A stretch of 64,000 nucleotides of DNA, from positions 1-64,000 of the forward strand of contig NZ_JAPZVQ010000013.1 of the NCBI RefSeq assembly GCF_027622945.1. The letters run 5' to 3'. The stretch's first letter is position 1; each line of letters begins with the position of its first letter. The position numbers and the translations under genes were made by a program. The notes beneath the pieces are model-generated. The model did not search any database and was not told the DNA's origin. It saw nothing but the letters and a program-made list of their open reading frames with translations. The DNA is from Glycomyces lechevalierae (lineage in GTDB: Bacteria > Actinomycetota > Actinomycetes > Mycobacteriales > Micromonosporaceae). Positions 8,671 to 17,787 of the stretch are shown here, one piece after another.

Positions 8671-9423
8671 ATGCGCAGCACGCCCCTCCGAGCCCTCCTG
8701 CTCGCCGTCGCGATCCAACTGGTCCGCTTCGGGCTCATCGTCGGATCGCTCGCCATCGCCCCCGACCTCGGCATTCACGGCTGGTACCAAGGGCTGTTCG
8801 CCAACGCCGTGTGCGCGGTCTTCGCCGCCGCGGTCGTCACCTGGCTGCGGCTGTGGTCGCATACCGGCATCGCGGTCCTGTGGCGCTCCAAGCGCGCGGC
8901 ACTCCTCCTGCTGCCCTTCGTGATCGAGGCCCTCATCTGGGTCGTGTACCCGGGCGGCTTCGGGCCGGAGGAGCCCGGGTACGGGCTCTGGGCGCTCACG
9001 CTGCTGCTCGTCGGCGTCAACGAGGAGCTGACCTCGCGGGTCGCGGTGCTGCAGACGCTCCGCACGGCCTTCCGGGTGGCCCCGGCGGTCGCGCTGGCGG
9101 GTGTCATGTTCGGGCTGCAGCACCTGTCGCTGCTGGCGACCGGCGATCCGTCGGCCGAGGACGTGCTGGTGATCCTGGTGATCTCGGGCGTCTACGGGTT
9201 CGCGCTGGGCGCCTACCAGGCCCGCTTCGCGTGGGTGCTGCCGCTGATCCTGGTCCACGCCGCGAGCGACTTCACGCAGGTCCTCACCGAGGCGCCGGTC
9301 CCGTTCGCGATGCACATCGCGATCACGTTGAGCCTGCTCGCCTTCGGCCTCTGGCTCCTCCGAGGCCGGAAGGACGCCCCGACCGGGGCGCCGCTCATCC
9401 CGGTGGGACGCCCCGGCCGCTAG
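8671..9423 (+). CDS. CPBP-family intramembrane metalloprotease
   Basis: The 250-residue protein is hydrophobic throughout, with about seven membrane segments. It contains the three Abi/CAAX-protease (CPBP) motifs: NEELTSR (EExxxR), FGLQHLS (FxxxH) and HAASDF near the end. These residues form the intramembrane active site in the family. Substrates are unknown; bacterial members act in peptide maturation, immunity or regulated proteolysis. Its stop codon overlaps the stop of the convergent luciferase-like gene (CTAG at 9420-9423). Confidence 0.82.
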   Translation: MRSTPLRALLLAVAIQLVRFGLIVGSLAIAPDLGIHGWYQGLFANAVCAVFAAAVVTWLRLWSHTGIAVLWRSKRAALLLLPFVIEALIWVVYPGGFGPEEPGYGLWALTLLLVGVNEELTSRVAVLQTLRTAFRVAPAVALAGVMFGLQHLSLLATGDPSAEDVLVILVISGVYGFALGAYQARFAWVLPLILVHAASDFTQVLTEAPVPFAMHIAITLSLLAFGLWLLRGRKDAPTGAPLIPVGRPGR

Positions 9424-9890
9424 GGCTTTCCGGCGGCCTGCTCGTACGAGGCCGTGACCGCGGCGATCGCGATCTCGAGTTCGGCCTCGTCGCGCGGGGC
9501 GTAGAGCATGACGATGCCGTCGGGGAAGCCGGGGCGGCGGGTGATCGGGTGCGGTTCGAGCCAGCCTTGCGGGGCGAGGGCGTCGATGAGCGGCCGAGGC
9601 AGGACGAGGTGCATGAAGCCGGTCTTGTGGAGGTGCCCGAACTCGTCGAGGCCGGGCATGAGGAACGCGTGCTCGGGGCCGCCTCGGTCGTGGAGCCGGA
9701 AGGCCAGCGAGGAAGGCTCGGACACCTGGCTCGGGCCGGTGAATACGCCCGGAAGCGCCTCGGCGTGCGCCGCGAGGGCGGCGCGGATCTCCGGCGGGGA
9801 GAACTGGTCGAGCTGGTCGTGCGGGATCTCGAGGCCCGTGGTGGCGGGGCGTTCCCCGCGGCGGGCGGGCCAGTCGGTGGCGGTCGGCAT
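9420..9890 (-). CDS. Luciferase-family (DUF5519) protein
   Basis: The 156-residue protein carries the DUF5519/'luciferase domain' pattern: a histidine-rich [16 protein letters not shown] strand, a [20 protein letters not shown] segment and an acidic [12 protein letters not shown] end. Despite the name, no light-producing activity is implied. ATG 9890 has a strong AAGGAG site. It is divergent from the HxlR regulator across a 74-bp region with a perfect palindrome, so it is probably the regulator's target. Confidence 0.75.
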   Translation of the reverse strand: MPTATDWPARRGERPATTGLEIPHDQLDQFSPPEIRAALAAHAEALPGVFTGPSQVSEPSSLAFRLHDRGGPEHAFLMPGLDEFGHLHKTGFMHLVLPRPLIDALAPQGWLEPHPITRRPGFPDGIVMLYAPRDEAELEIAIAAVTASYEQAAGKP

Positions 9891-9909
9891 GGCGGTCTCC
9901 TTTTCGTCG

Positions 9910-9930
9910 CAACGTACTGGGAGTACGTTG
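9910..9930. promoter_or_regulatory. Perfect palindrome, likely HxlR operator
   Basis: CAACGTACT-GGG-AGTACGTTG is a perfect 9+9 inverted repeat in the short divergent region between the luciferase-like gene and the HxlR gene. HxlR-type regulators commonly bind GTAC...GTAC dyads between themselves and a divergent target, which matches this site in content and position. Confidence 0.65.
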
Positions 9931-9964
9931 GCTCTCCTCGGTCGAGTATTGGAGGCGCCAGGCG

Positions 9965-10378
9965 ATGGCACAAGACGGCACTTCTTCCAGCCCAACGCAC
10001 CTCGATGTGCGTCAGCAGCTCGCGGACGGGGACCGGATCTGCGGTGTGAGGGACGTCCTGGACCGGATCGGCGACAAGTGGAGCCTGCTGACCATGGCGC
10101 GGCTCATCGGCGGACCGCAGCGCTACTCGGATCTGCGGCGCACCGTGGAAGGCGTCTCGCAGCGGATGCTGACGGTGACGTTGCGGAGCCTGGAGCGGGA
10201 CGGCCTGGTGACGCGGACGGTGACGCCGACGTCGCCGCCGCGCGTGGACTACGAGCTGACCCCCGTGGGGGAGACCCTGGCGGTGGAGGTGGCGACGCTG
10301 ATCGGTTGGGCGGAGGCGCATCGCGGCTACGTGGCGGCCGCCCGCGAGCGGTTCGACCGGGAGGCGGGGGAGCGGTGA
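9965..10378 (+). CDS. HxlR-family transcriptional regulator
   Basis: This 137-residue protein is a single HxlR winged-helix domain. It begins with the family's conserved cysteine (Cys26 in [18 protein letters not shown]), followed by [20 protein letters not shown] as the recognition region and a wing with [10 protein letters not shown]. HxlR proteins often sense electrophiles or oxidants through that cysteine. The divergent luciferase-like gene and the shared palindrome suggest local control and autoregulation. Confidence 0.88.
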   Translation: MAQDGTSSSPTHLDVRQQLADGDRICGVRDVLDRIGDKWSLLTMARLIGGPQRYSDLRRTVEGVSQRMLTVTLRSLERDGLVTRTVTPTSPPRVDYELTPVGETLAVEVATLIGWAEAHRGYVAAARERFDREAGER

Positions 10379-10407
10379 GCCCCGGACCGGCCGCGCCGGC
10401 CCGGGGC
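10379..10407. terminator. Hairpin between convergent genes
   Basis: A 13-bp stem with one mismatch (10379-10391 with 10395-10407) and a CGC loop fills the gap between the hxlR stop and the stop of the minus-strand reductase. It has no U-tract and is a likely bidirectional terminator. Confidence 0.5.
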
Positions 10408-10412
10408 CTGAG

Positions 10413-11027
10413 CTAGGGCGCGAAGGTGAGCGCGGTGGACCAGTTGCCCTCGATCTCGCCCTGGACCTTCATGTGCAGCAGTTGGAAGGCCTCGAGCGCG
10501 AGTGCGTGCTTGCGGCCGCCCACGTCGATGGGACGCAGGTCGGCGTCGGTGCAGAGGCTCGCGATCTGCTTGCGAGCGTCGGCGTCGTCGCCCGCGATGA
10601 AGACGTCGAGCCGGCCGGTGTTGGCGAGGCGGGACGAGAAGGTGGTGTTGAAGGCCTTGACGACCTTCGCTCCCGGCGCGGCCTCGGCGATCTCGTCGGC
10701 CGCGGACTTGCCGGGCGGGGTGACGAGGCCGTCGAGGGTGTCGTAGTCGACCGGGTTGCAGATGTCGACGACGATCTTGCCTTTGAGCTGGTCGGCCCAC
10801 AGCCCTGCGATCTCCTTGTTGCCCTCGTAGGGCATCGCGAGGATGACGACCTCGGCGCCGGCGGCGCTGTCGAGGCCTTCGCCCGAGGCGCTGTCGCCCA
10901 GGTCCTCGGCGAGGTCCGCGGCCTGGTCGGGGTCGCGGTCGGCGATGCGCACCTGGTGGCCGCCGCGCACGAGCCGCAGTCCGATGCCGCGGGACATGTC
11001 GCCGGCGCCGATGATCAGTACTTCCAT
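10413..11027 (-). CDS. F420-dependent NADP reductase-like protein (NAD(P)-binding)
   Basis: The 204-residue protein starts with a dinucleotide-binding motif, MEVLIIGAGDMSRGIGLRLV, and continues as the NADPH-dependent F420 reductase/pyrroline-5-carboxylate reductase-like family: GAEVVILAMPYEG, KIVVDICNPVDYD, KAFNTTFSSRL and the C-terminal LEAFQLLHMKVQG. The third glycine of the canonical GxGxxG is Ser here. It probably transfers hydride between NADP(H) and coenzyme F420 or another carrier. It starts 36 bp after the DHA2 transporter on the same strand and may be co-transcribed with it. Confidence 0.78.
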   Translation of the reverse strand: MEVLIIGAGDMSRGIGLRLVRGGHQVRIADRDPDQAADLAEDLGDSASGEGLDSAAGAEVVILAMPYEGNKEIAGLWADQLKGKIVVDICNPVDYDTLDGLVTPPGKSAADEIAEAAPGAKVVKAFNTTFSSRLANTGRLDVFIAGDDADARKQIASLCTDADLRPIDVGGRKHALALEAFQLLHMKVQGEIEGNWSTALTFAP

Positions 11028-11062
11028 GGTTCCTCCTCGTGTTCGGACTGTTCGGAGCGTCG

Positions 11063-12664
11063 TCAGGGCGAGGTGTCGGCGCGGATCTCGTGGGCCGCGG
11101 TCTCGGGGTCGTCGCGGCGGTGCTCGTCGCCGTGCAGGGTCAGGTTCGGGAGGAGGAGGGTGAGGACGATGCAGGTGGCGGTGATGCAGGCGGCGACGAG
11201 GAAGACGTCGTCGAGGCCGTCGGTGAAGGCGTGCTGCACGACCGACCGGATCGGGTCGGGAAGGGCGGCGATGGCGGTGGGCGATTGGGTGATCGCGGCG
11301 AGGTCGTCGGTGCTGAAGCCCGCCGCCTCTTCCGGTGAGAGCCGCGCGAGGGCGGCGGGCAGGTTCGCCGTGAGCTCGGTGTCGAGAGTGGCGTTCATGA
11401 CCGCGCCGAGGATGCTGGTGCCGATGGCGCCGCCGAGGGTGCGGGCGAAGGTGTTGGTGCTGGTGGCGACCCCGAGGTCGGCCATGGTGACGATGTTCTG
11501 CATGGCGAGCACGAGCGGCTGCATGAACAGGCCCATGCCGAGGCCGAGCACCAGCATGTAGGTGGAGCTCTGCCACAGGGGCGTGTCGAGGTGCAGCTGT
11601 GTGAAGAGGATGAGCCCGATCGTGGTGATCACCGATCCGGCGACGAGGAACCACTTGTAGCGCCCGACCCGCGAGATGAAGAAGCCCGAGGCGATCGAGC
11701 TGAGCACGATGCCGCTCATCATGGGCAGCATGAGCAGCCCTGATTGGGTGGGCGTGTAGCCGCGGACCATCTGGAAGAACAGCGGGATGTAGACGATCCC
11801 GGCGAACATGGCGATGCCGAAGACGAGCGCGATCACGGTGGCGAGGGTGAAGGTGCCCTGCCTGAACATGTGGAGCGGCAGGATCGGCTCCGAAGCGCGG
11901 GTCTCGGCCCAGACGAAGACGACGGCGAGGACGCCGGCGGCGGCGAGCAGGGAGACGATCACCGGCGAGGACCAGGCGTACTCCTTGCCGCCCCACGTGA
12001 CGGCCAAGAGCAGGCAGACGACGGCGGGGACGAGGAGCCCGGCGCCGAGGTAGTCGATCTTGTGCTGCCGGGTCGGGACGGGGTGCCTGCGCAGGACCGA
12101 GTTGACGGCGACGAGCGCGACGAGGCCCGTGGGCAGGTTGATGTAGAAGATCCAGCGCCAGTCGACCTCGGCGAGCCAGCCGCCGAGCACAGGGCCGGCC
12201 ACTGAGGCCACGGCGAAGACGGCGCCGAAGAGCCCCTGGTACTTGCCGCGTTCACGGGGCGGGAGGACGTCGGAGACGATGGTGAAGGCGAGGGTCATGA
12301 GGCCGCCCGCGCCCAGGCCCTGGAGGCCGCGGAAGAGGATGAGCTGCAGCATGGTCTGCGAGATCCCGGCGAGCGCGGACGCGGCGAGGAAGATCGCGAT
12401 GGCCATCAGGATGATCGGGCGACGGCCGTAGAGGTCGGAGAGCTTCCCGTACAGCGGGGTCGAGGCGGCGGTGGCGATGAGGTAGGCGGTGACGACCCAC
12501 GTGTACTCGGACATGCCGTTGAGGTCGCCCACGATGGTGGGCAGCGCGGTGCCGACGATGGTCTGGTCGAGCGCGGCGAGGAACACCGTCAGCATCAGCG
12601 CGCCGAACAGGGTCGCCAGTTCGCCTCGCTGGAGGCGCTGACCGGTCCACGCGTTGTCGCCCAT
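11063..12664 (-). CDS. DHA2-family MFS drug efflux transporter (EmrB/QacA type)
   Basis: The 533-residue protein has the 14-helix layout of DHA2 antiporters. Motif A is present as [14 protein letters not shown], motif D1 as [18 protein letters not shown], and motif C appears as [19 protein letters not shown] in the fifth helix. Such pumps export drugs, dyes or self-made metabolites using the proton gradient. The long loop near the end ([19 protein letters not shown]) is typical. A 24-bp perfect palindrome stands 15 bp upstream of the start. The substrate cannot be told from sequence. Confidence 0.9.
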   Translation of the reverse strand: MGDNAWTGQRLQRGELATLFGALMLTVFLAALDQTIVGTALPTIVGDLNGMSEYTWVVTAYLIATAASTPLYGKLSDLYGRRPIILMAIAIFLAASALAGISQTMLQLILFRGLQGLGAGGLMTLAFTIVSDVLPPRERGKYQGLFGAVFAVASVAGPVLGGWLAEVDWRWIFYINLPTGLVALVAVNSVLRRHPVPTRQHKIDYLGAGLLVPAVVCLLLAVTWGGKEYAWSSPVIVSLLAAAGVLAVVFVWAETRASEPILPLHMFRQGTFTLATVIALVFGIAMFAGIVYIPLFFQMVRGYTPTQSGLLMLPMMSGIVLSSIASGFFISRVGRYKWFLVAGSVITTIGLILFTQLHLDTPLWQSSTYMLVLGLGMGLFMQPLVLAMQNIVTMADLGVATSTNTFARTLGGAIGTSILGAVMNATLDTELTANLPAALARLSPEEAAGFSTDDLAAITQSPTAIAALPDPIRSVVQHAFTDGLDDVFLVAACITATCIVLTLLLPNLTLHGDEHRRDDPETAAHEIRADTSP

Positions 12665-12678
12665 GCCGGTGAGCGTAG

Positions 12679-12702
12679 GGCCCGCCTCCGCGGAGGCGGG
12701 CC
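12679..12702. terminator. Perfect 24-bp palindrome between GH42 and MFS genes
   Basis: Both 12-bp halves are exact complements. It lies 63 bp after the beta-galactosidase stop and 15 bp before the transporter start, both on the minus strand. It is most likely the beta-galactosidase terminator; an operator for the transporter is the alternative. Confidence 0.5.
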
Positions 12703-12765
12703 GAAACGACTCATTCGGGGGCGCTGGTCAGCACTTCCTTCTTGGACTCCGTCTTTCGGCCGCCG

Positions 12766-14676
12766 TCAGCGCTTGCCGTCGACGGCCCAGGAACCGGCGG
12801 GCACGATGACGTTCCCGACCTGCGCCTCCCGCTCGGTGTGGTTGATGATGAACCGCCAGGGGCCGCGGTCGACCACGTCGAGGCCGGGGCGGCCGGGGCC
12901 GCTGAGCTTGAGCTCCTCGAAGAGGCGGTCCCACGCGTCGTCTACGAGCTTGCAGGACACGTACCAGGCCTCGCCCTCGCCGAACGGGTTCACCGTGACG
13001 GCGGGCTGGTTCTCGATCACGTCGCCCGTGGCGTACTGCGTGACGCACTGGGCGCCGCGCAGCTCCACGAGCTCGCAGAACCGCTCGGCCGCACCGAAGT
13101 TCCACAGCGCCCGCGGCTCCCCGGCGGGCTGGGGCAGGTGCTCGGTGACGCGGATGCCGAACAGGTCGGTCATGCCGCCGAGGTACCCGTCGAGCCACAC
13201 CTGGCAGTGCTCGTCCACCGCACCCGTGAGGTACGAGGCGACGAGCCGCCCGCCGCCGGCGGTGAACCAGCGCAGGTTCTCGGCCCCGGCCCGGCTGAGC
13301 ACGTAGGTGGTCGGCGCGATCACGGTCTTGTACTTCGAGAGGTCGCCCTCGGGGGCGGCGAAGTCGGCGACGACGCCGCGGTCGCGCAGCACGCGGTGGA
13401 TCTGGGCGACGTTCTCGAGGTAGTCGACGGGGCCGGGCAGGTGCGCGCCGCCGCCGGTGGCCCACCACGACTCGGGGCTCCACAGGATCGCGACGTCCGT
13501 CTCGACCGGCTCGGCCACGGTGTGCGCGATCCCGGGCAGCGTGTTCCCGAACTCGGTGACCTCCCGGAACACGCGGGTGTTCTTGCCCGCGTGGGGGAGG
13601 AGCGCGGAGTGCCACTGCTCGGCGCCGCCGCGCCCGGCCCGCCACTGGAAGAACATGGCGCCCTTGGAACCGCGGCTGATGTGGATCATCGAGTGGCGGG
13701 CCATGCGGCCCGGGGACTTGGCGATCCGGCCGTCCTTGGAGTGGAGGGTCCCGGCGGCCTGCTCCATCAGGAGCCAGTCCCCGCCGCCCGCCCAGGACCG
13801 GCACAGGTCGGCGTGCAGAGCGACCTGCTGCTCGGCGCGCTCGTCCGGCGCGGACGGGTACGAGTCGAACGCCACCAGGTCCACTTCGGACGCCCACTTC
13901 CAGGGGTCGACCGGGACCCACTGCCCGAACACGAAGTTCGTGGTGATCGGAATGTCCGGGTTCGCCGCCCGCAGGATCTCGCGCTGCTCCTTGAAGTGCT
14001 CCAGCATCGCGTCCGACGTGAACCGCTTGAAGTCGAGCTCGTGCGCCGGATTCGAGAGGTACTGCGTCGCCCGCGGAGCGAGGATCTGCTCCCACTCGCC
14101 GTAGTGCTGGCTCCAGAACGAGCCCCACCACGCCGCGTTCAACGCGTCGAGCGTCGAGTACTTCTCCTGCAGCCACACGCGGAACGCCCGCTCGGCGTGC
14201 TCCGAGAACGTCGACGAGCCGTACTCGTTGTGCACGTGCCACATCGCCAGCGCCGGGTGCTCCGCGTACCGCTCGGCCAGCTTCGCCGCGATCGCCCGGG
14301 ACGCCTCCCGGTAGGCCGGCGCGCAGATGTCGTACGTGTCGCGCGAACCGTGCACCTGCCGCACCCCATCGGGCCGCGTGTTCAGCGCTTCCGGGTGGGC
14401 CAGCGTGAACCACGGCGGCGGCGACGCCGTCGGGGTCGCCAGGTTCACCGCGATGCCGCCCGCGTGCAGCTTGTCCAGCACCGTGTCGAGCCACCCGAAG
14501 TCGTACTCGCCCTCGCGCGGCTCCAGCCGGGCCCAGGAGAACACGCCCACGCTGACGAGGTTCACACCCGCCTCGCGCATCAGCATGACGTCGTCGTCCC
14601 AGACCTCTTCGGGCCACTGCTCGGGGTTGTAGTCGCCGCCGTAACTCAGGCCTTCGACGCCTTTGGGCCAGTCCAT
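12766..14676 (-). CDS. Beta-galactosidase, glycoside hydrolase family 42
   Basis: The 636-residue enzyme shows the full GH42 layout: a TIM barrel starting with YGGDYNPEQWPEEVWDDD, a trimerisation domain and a short beta-domain ending in the INHTEREAQVG region. The general acid/base is Glu151 in WHVHNEYGSS and the nucleophile Glu305 in WLLMEQAAGT. It has no signal peptide, so it acts in the cytoplasm on imported galactosides, often plant-derived galacto-oligosaccharides rather than lactose. No sugar transporter is next to it. A dyad at 14737-14757 upstream is a probable operator. Confidence 0.92.
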   Translation of the reverse strand: MDWPKGVEGLSYGGDYNPEQWPEEVWDDDVMLMREAGVNLVSVGVFSWARLEPREGEYDFGWLDTVLDKLHAGGIAVNLATPTASPPPWFTLAHPEALNTRPDGVRQVHGSRDTYDICAPAYREASRAIAAKLAERYAEHPALAMWHVHNEYGSSTFSEHAERAFRVWLQEKYSTLDALNAAWWGSFWSQHYGEWEQILAPRATQYLSNPAHELDFKRFTSDAMLEHFKEQREILRAANPDIPITTNFVFGQWVPVDPWKWASEVDLVAFDSYPSAPDERAEQQVALHADLCRSWAGGGDWLLMEQAAGTLHSKDGRIAKSPGRMARHSMIHISRGSKGAMFFQWRAGRGGAEQWHSALLPHAGKNTRVFREVTEFGNTLPGIAHTVAEPVETDVAILWSPESWWATGGGAHLPGPVDYLENVAQIHRVLRDRGVVADFAAPEGDLSKYKTVIAPTTYVLSRAGAENLRWFTAGGGRLVASYLTGAVDEHCQVWLDGYLGGMTDLFGIRVTEHLPQPAGEPRALWNFGAAERFCELVELRGAQCVTQYATGDVIENQPAVTVNPFGEGEAWYVSCKLVDDAWDRLFEELKLSGPGRPGLDVVDRGPWRFIINHTEREAQVGNVIVPAGSWAVDGKR

Positions 14677-14736
14677 GGGGTGCTCCTCGCGCGCATCGCA
14701 CGGGCGCGGCAGGGGAGGCGCGCCCGCATCGGTCGA

Positions 14737-14757
14737 TTAGTTGCATGACAAAACTAA
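14737..14757. promoter_or_regulatory. Inverted repeat upstream of GH42, candidate operator
   Basis: TTAGTT-N9-AACTAA is a perfect 6+6 dyad in an AT-rich island about 60 bp upstream of the beta-galactosidase start. ROK- and MarR-type sugar regulators of actinobacteria bind AT-rich dyads of this sort. No regulator gene is adjacent, so the cognate protein is unknown. Confidence 0.4.
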
Positions 14758-14813
14758 CCGTGTCTGGGTGGTTTCGCCAGCCTAATGCGAGCGCGTGACA
14801 CATCTCCCGGGGG

Positions 14814-15536
14814 CTACTGCGCCGCCGTCAGCGCCTGGAACCGCTCCGCACGCAGCCGCTCCGGCCACGTGTCGTCGATCGGCCGCAGCTGCGACGGGTC
14901 CACCCCGATCGCCCACGCCAGCAGCAGATCCGCCAGCCTCGGGTTCCGCGCCAGGCCCGGACCGTGCATGTACGTGCCGATCACGTGCCCCGCCCAAGCG
15001 CCCTCGGTCGCACCGTCGTTGCCGATGCCGGCCGTCACCCGCGCCAGCGGCTGCACCGCCTCGCCCAGATGCGTGCGCCCCCCGTGGTTCTCGAACCCCG
15101 TGATCGGCCCGATCCCGAGCTGCGGCGCCGCGTCCCCCGCGATCTCGCCGACCGCCCGCGACGGGCCCCGGTCCGACCGCAGGTCGAGAATGTTCAAACC
15201 CTCGTACGCCCGGCCGTTCGCATAGAACGACGAGCCCAGCAACTGGTAGCCCGCGCAGATCGCCAGGATCGGCTTCCCCGCCTCGGCCGCCCGGTTCAAC
15301 GCCCCGTCCTGCAGCAGCCGGTCCGCCGCCACCGCCTGCGGCCCGTCCTCGCCGCCGCCGATCAGGTACATGTCCGCAGTGTGCGGGACCCGCTGGTCGC
15401 TGCGGACCTGCATCGGCTCCACGTCGATCCCCCGCGCGCGGGCCCGGTGGGCCAGCACCAGCAGGTTCCCCCGGTCGCCGTACGTAGACAAGAGGTCGGG
15501 GTAGAGCCAGACGATGCGCAAAGTGCTCAAAGCCAC
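14814..15536 (-). CDS. gatD: Lipid II isoglutaminyl synthase, glutaminase subunit GatD
   Basis: GatD releases ammonia from glutamine for MurT, which amidates the D-glutamate of lipid II. The 240-residue protein is a class I glutamine amidotransferase of the CobB/CobQ type: nucleophile Cys94 in ILAICAGYQLLG and His191 in GTYMHGPGLARN. The DRGNLLVL and LIGGGEDGPQ motifs are typical. GTG 15536 lies 20 nt after murT on the same strand, the normal murT-gatD pairing. Confidence 0.9.
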   Translation of the reverse strand: MALSTLRIVWLYPDLLSTYGDRGNLLVLAHRARARGIDVEPMQVRSDQRVPHTADMYLIGGGEDGPQAVAADRLLQDGALNRAAEAGKPILAICAGYQLLGSSFYANGRAYEGLNILDLRSDRGPSRAVGEIAGDAAPQLGIGPITGFENHGGRTHLGEAVQPLARVTAGIGNDGATEGAWAGHVIGTYMHGPGLARNPRLADLLLAWAIGVDPSQLRPIDDTWPERLRAERFQALTAAQ

Positions 15537-15556
15537 GGTGAGACGCTACTTTCTCG

Positions 15557-16801
15557 CTAGTTGACCCGGTTGAATTCGGCGCGGATGTCCTGGAACGCCG
15601 TATAGTTCGCCACGACCTCCACCGGCCCCGGCGGCACCGCCGCGATCGCCGCCCGGATGTCGTCCACCACGATGAAGTCCACCCCGTCGACCTCCAGCCG
15701 CACCGCCAGGTCCGTGCGGCGGTCGCCCGTCACCACGACCTTCCGGCCCGCCAGCGACGTGAAGTCCACGTCGTAGATCCACGACGTGTCGAAACCGTCC
15801 ACCTCGCGCGCGTTCAGCGACAGGACCACCGGCGGATGCGGCTCGATCATGTCGAACGACTCCAGCCAGCCCGCCGGGTTCTTCGCCAGGAGCAGCCGGA
15901 GCTGGCGCCCCTCGCGCTCGACCTTCGCGTACCGGCCCGCCACCGAGGCCACCTCGGACAGCCGCGGCGCCGCCTGCGCCGGGTCCACCCCGAACAGGCT
16001 CGCCACCGCCAGCGCCGTCGCCGCGTTCGCCCGGTTCACCCGGCCCGGGAGCTGCAGCCGCAGCTCGTACCGGCGTCCGTCGGGACCGACGACCGCCTCG
16101 CCCTCCTGCGCCACCGACCACTGCGGGCTCGGGCGGTTCAGGCCGCAGTTCGTGCAACGCCAGAACTCCCCGAACCGGTCCAGGTGCGAACCGCAGTTCG
16201 GGCAGATCGCCGAGTCCGCCGTCCACGACTGGCCCGCCGCGACCCACACCACGCGCTGGCAGACCGAGGCCGCCCACACGATGAGCGGGTCGTCCGCGTT
16301 CGCCACGATCGTCGACTGGCCGGCCGAGGTCTGCAGGGTCTGGCGCCACTTGGCGGCCAGCGCCGTGACCTCCATGGCCCGGTCGAGCTGGTCGCGCGAG
16401 AGGTTCAGCAGGGCCACGACCTTCGGGCTCGCCGCGTCCAGCAGCTGCCCGAGGTAGTGCTCGTCGCATTCCAGCGCGGCGTATTCGGCCTTGGGCGCCT
16501 TGGCGAGTGCGGTCGTGTGGCCGGTCGGCATGTTCGCGCCGAACGAGTTCGTGGCGACCTTCCCGATCGCCTCGATCGCGGCCGTCGTGAACCGGGTCGT
16601 GGTCGTCTTGCCGTTCGTGCCCGAGATCAGCACGACGTGCCGGCCCTCGGCCAGGAGCTCCAGCAGCCGCGGCTCGACGATCAACCCGACGCGTCCGCCG
16701 ATCACCGAGCCGTCGCCGCGGCCCGTCGCCCGCGAGAGCGCCGCCGCGGTCCGGAGGAGCGTGGTGGCGAATTTCGCGCGTGGGGTCAGATTCGCGCTCA
16801 T
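15557..16801 (-). CDS. murT: Lipid II isoglutaminyl synthase subunit MurT
   Basis: MurT is the Mur-ligase-like subunit that activates and amidates the second residue of the peptidoglycan stem peptide with GatD. The 414-residue product has the ATP loop ISGTNGKTTTTR (residues 59-70), the central-domain LNLSRDQLDR motif and the DUF1727 C-terminal domain. A four-cysteine zinc ribbon (Cys200, 203, 216 and 219) in the middle domain is the MurT hallmark. The next genes towards 17 kb are division genes on the opposite strand. Confidence 0.93.
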   Translation of the reverse strand: MSANLTPRAKFATTLLRTAAALSRATGRGDGSVIGGRVGLIVEPRLLELLAEGRHVVLISGTNGKTTTTRFTTAAIEAIGKVATNSFGANMPTGHTTALAKAPKAEYAALECDEHYLGQLLDAASPKVVALLNLSRDQLDRAMEVTALAAKWRQTLQTSAGQSTIVANADDPLIVWAASVCQRVVWVAAGQSWTADSAICPNCGSHLDRFGEFWRCTNCGLNRPSPQWSVAQEGEAVVGPDGRRYELRLQLPGRVNRANAATALAVASLFGVDPAQAAPRLSEVASVAGRYAKVEREGRQLRLLLAKNPAGWLESFDMIEPHPPVVLSLNAREVDGFDTSWIYDVDFTSLAGRKVVVTGDRRTDLAVRLEVDGVDFIVVDDIRAAIAAVPPGPVEVVANYTAFQDIRAEFNRVN

Positions 16802-17338
16802 GCGGGCTCGCTTTCGGCTTGATCGGAACCGGTGACTATGCAGAAGAGTTTGTCACATGCGCACCGGAACGCGTGATGAGTGGCGGCAGTGCGTGAGGTG
16901 GAGCGGCACGGGCAACCCCGGGCAGCGACGATCGCCGATGCGCCGCCCGCGCCTGGCAGCGCCGACGTTCCCGGGGCCGCTCCACTCCCCGCCACCCCTC
17001 GCTCCACAGTGACCGAATGGCCGCGCAGTGTGCGCGTGCTCGTCGCCCTCCGTGCCCGGTTCGTCGCGGTCGCACCGGTCCCTTTGCGCCCCAAGCCACC
17101 TCCGGGGGAGGAAGGCGATCGAAATTCACGTCTCAGAGCACGTGTTGCGCACACGTCACTCCACTGTCCTCCACCAACGCTGACCAGCCGTTTCGCCACG
17201 CCCACCACGAATGCCACGCGGAAACAACCCCCAAGGGTGGGGGAGAGTGGAGTAAGGTGGGGCGCAATGGTGGGGCCATCGCCCTATCGACGCGGTCGGA
17301 GCGGCCGCGCAGCCTGAGAGTCACGGGGGGTGGCGCCG
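16802..17338. other. Intergenic region upstream of mraZ
   Basis: This 537-bp divergent region between murT and mraZ holds the MraZ boxes at 17238-17272. Upstream of those no convincing gene, RNA or repeat is visible; an open frame at 16880-17317 encodes proline/arginine-rich low-complexity sequence and is not supported. The promoters of murT and mraZ must lie here, but no clear hexamer pair was found. Confidence 0.5.
17238..17272 (+). promoter_or_regulatory. MraZ-binding repeats (four TGGNG boxes, 10-bp period)
   Basis: TGGGG, TGGAG, TGGGG and TGGTG begin at 17238, 17248, 17258 and 17268, exactly one helical turn apart. They lie about 65-100 bp before mraZ. Tandem TGGG-type boxes with 5-bp spacers are the known binding site of the MraZ ring-shaped regulator, so autoregulation of the division cluster is expected. 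Confidence 0.8.
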
Positions 17339-17770
17339 ATGTTCCTCGGCACCCACAACCCGCGCCTGGACGACAAGGGCCGCGTCATCCTCCCCGCGAA
17401 GTTCAGGGAAGGACTGGCGGAAGGAGTCGTGATCACCAAGGGCCAGGAACGCTGCCTGTACGTGTTCCCCGAAGCGGAGTTCACGCGCATCGCCGAGGCG
17501 CTCCAGCAGGCCCCCATGTCCAGCAAGACCGCCCGCGCGTACAGCCGGGTGTTCTTCGCCTCCGCCCACGACGAGGTCCCGGACAAGCAGGGCCGCGTCA
17601 CCATCCCCCCGCGACTGCGCGAGTACGCCGGGCTGGACCGCGACCTCGCGGTCATCGGCGCCTCGAACCGCGTCGAGATCTGGAACACCCAGACCTGGGA
17701 CGACTACCTGGAGGCCTCGGAAGAGGCCTTCGCCGACATCGAAGAGGGCGACCTGCCCGAAGGACTGTAG
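17339..17770 (+). CDS. mraZ: Transcriptional regulator MraZ
   Basis: MraZ is an AbrB-fold protein that controls the division and cell wall cluster. The 143-residue product contains two SpoVT/AbrB-like halves with the DxxGR motif in each: [14 protein letters not shown] near the start and [14 protein letters not shown] near the middle. ATG 17339 ([11 protein letters not shown], the family's standard start) is chosen over the in-frame GTG at 17330. rsmH follows after an AGAAGGAGGTGAG site. Confidence 0.96.
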   Translation: MFLGTHNPRLDDKGRVILPAKFREGLAEGVVITKGQERCLYVFPEAEFTRIAEALQQAPMSSKTARAYSRVFFASAHDEVPDKQGRVTIPPRLREYAGLDRDLAVIGASNRVEIWNTQTWDDYLEASEEAFADIEEGDLPEGL

Positions 17771-17787
17771 AGAAGGAGGTGAGCGGA

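Noticed and set aside
16880..17317. 145-codon open frame upstream of mraZ
   Set aside because: Low-complexity Pro/Arg/Ala sequence, no ribosome-binding site, and it runs over the MraZ boxes.
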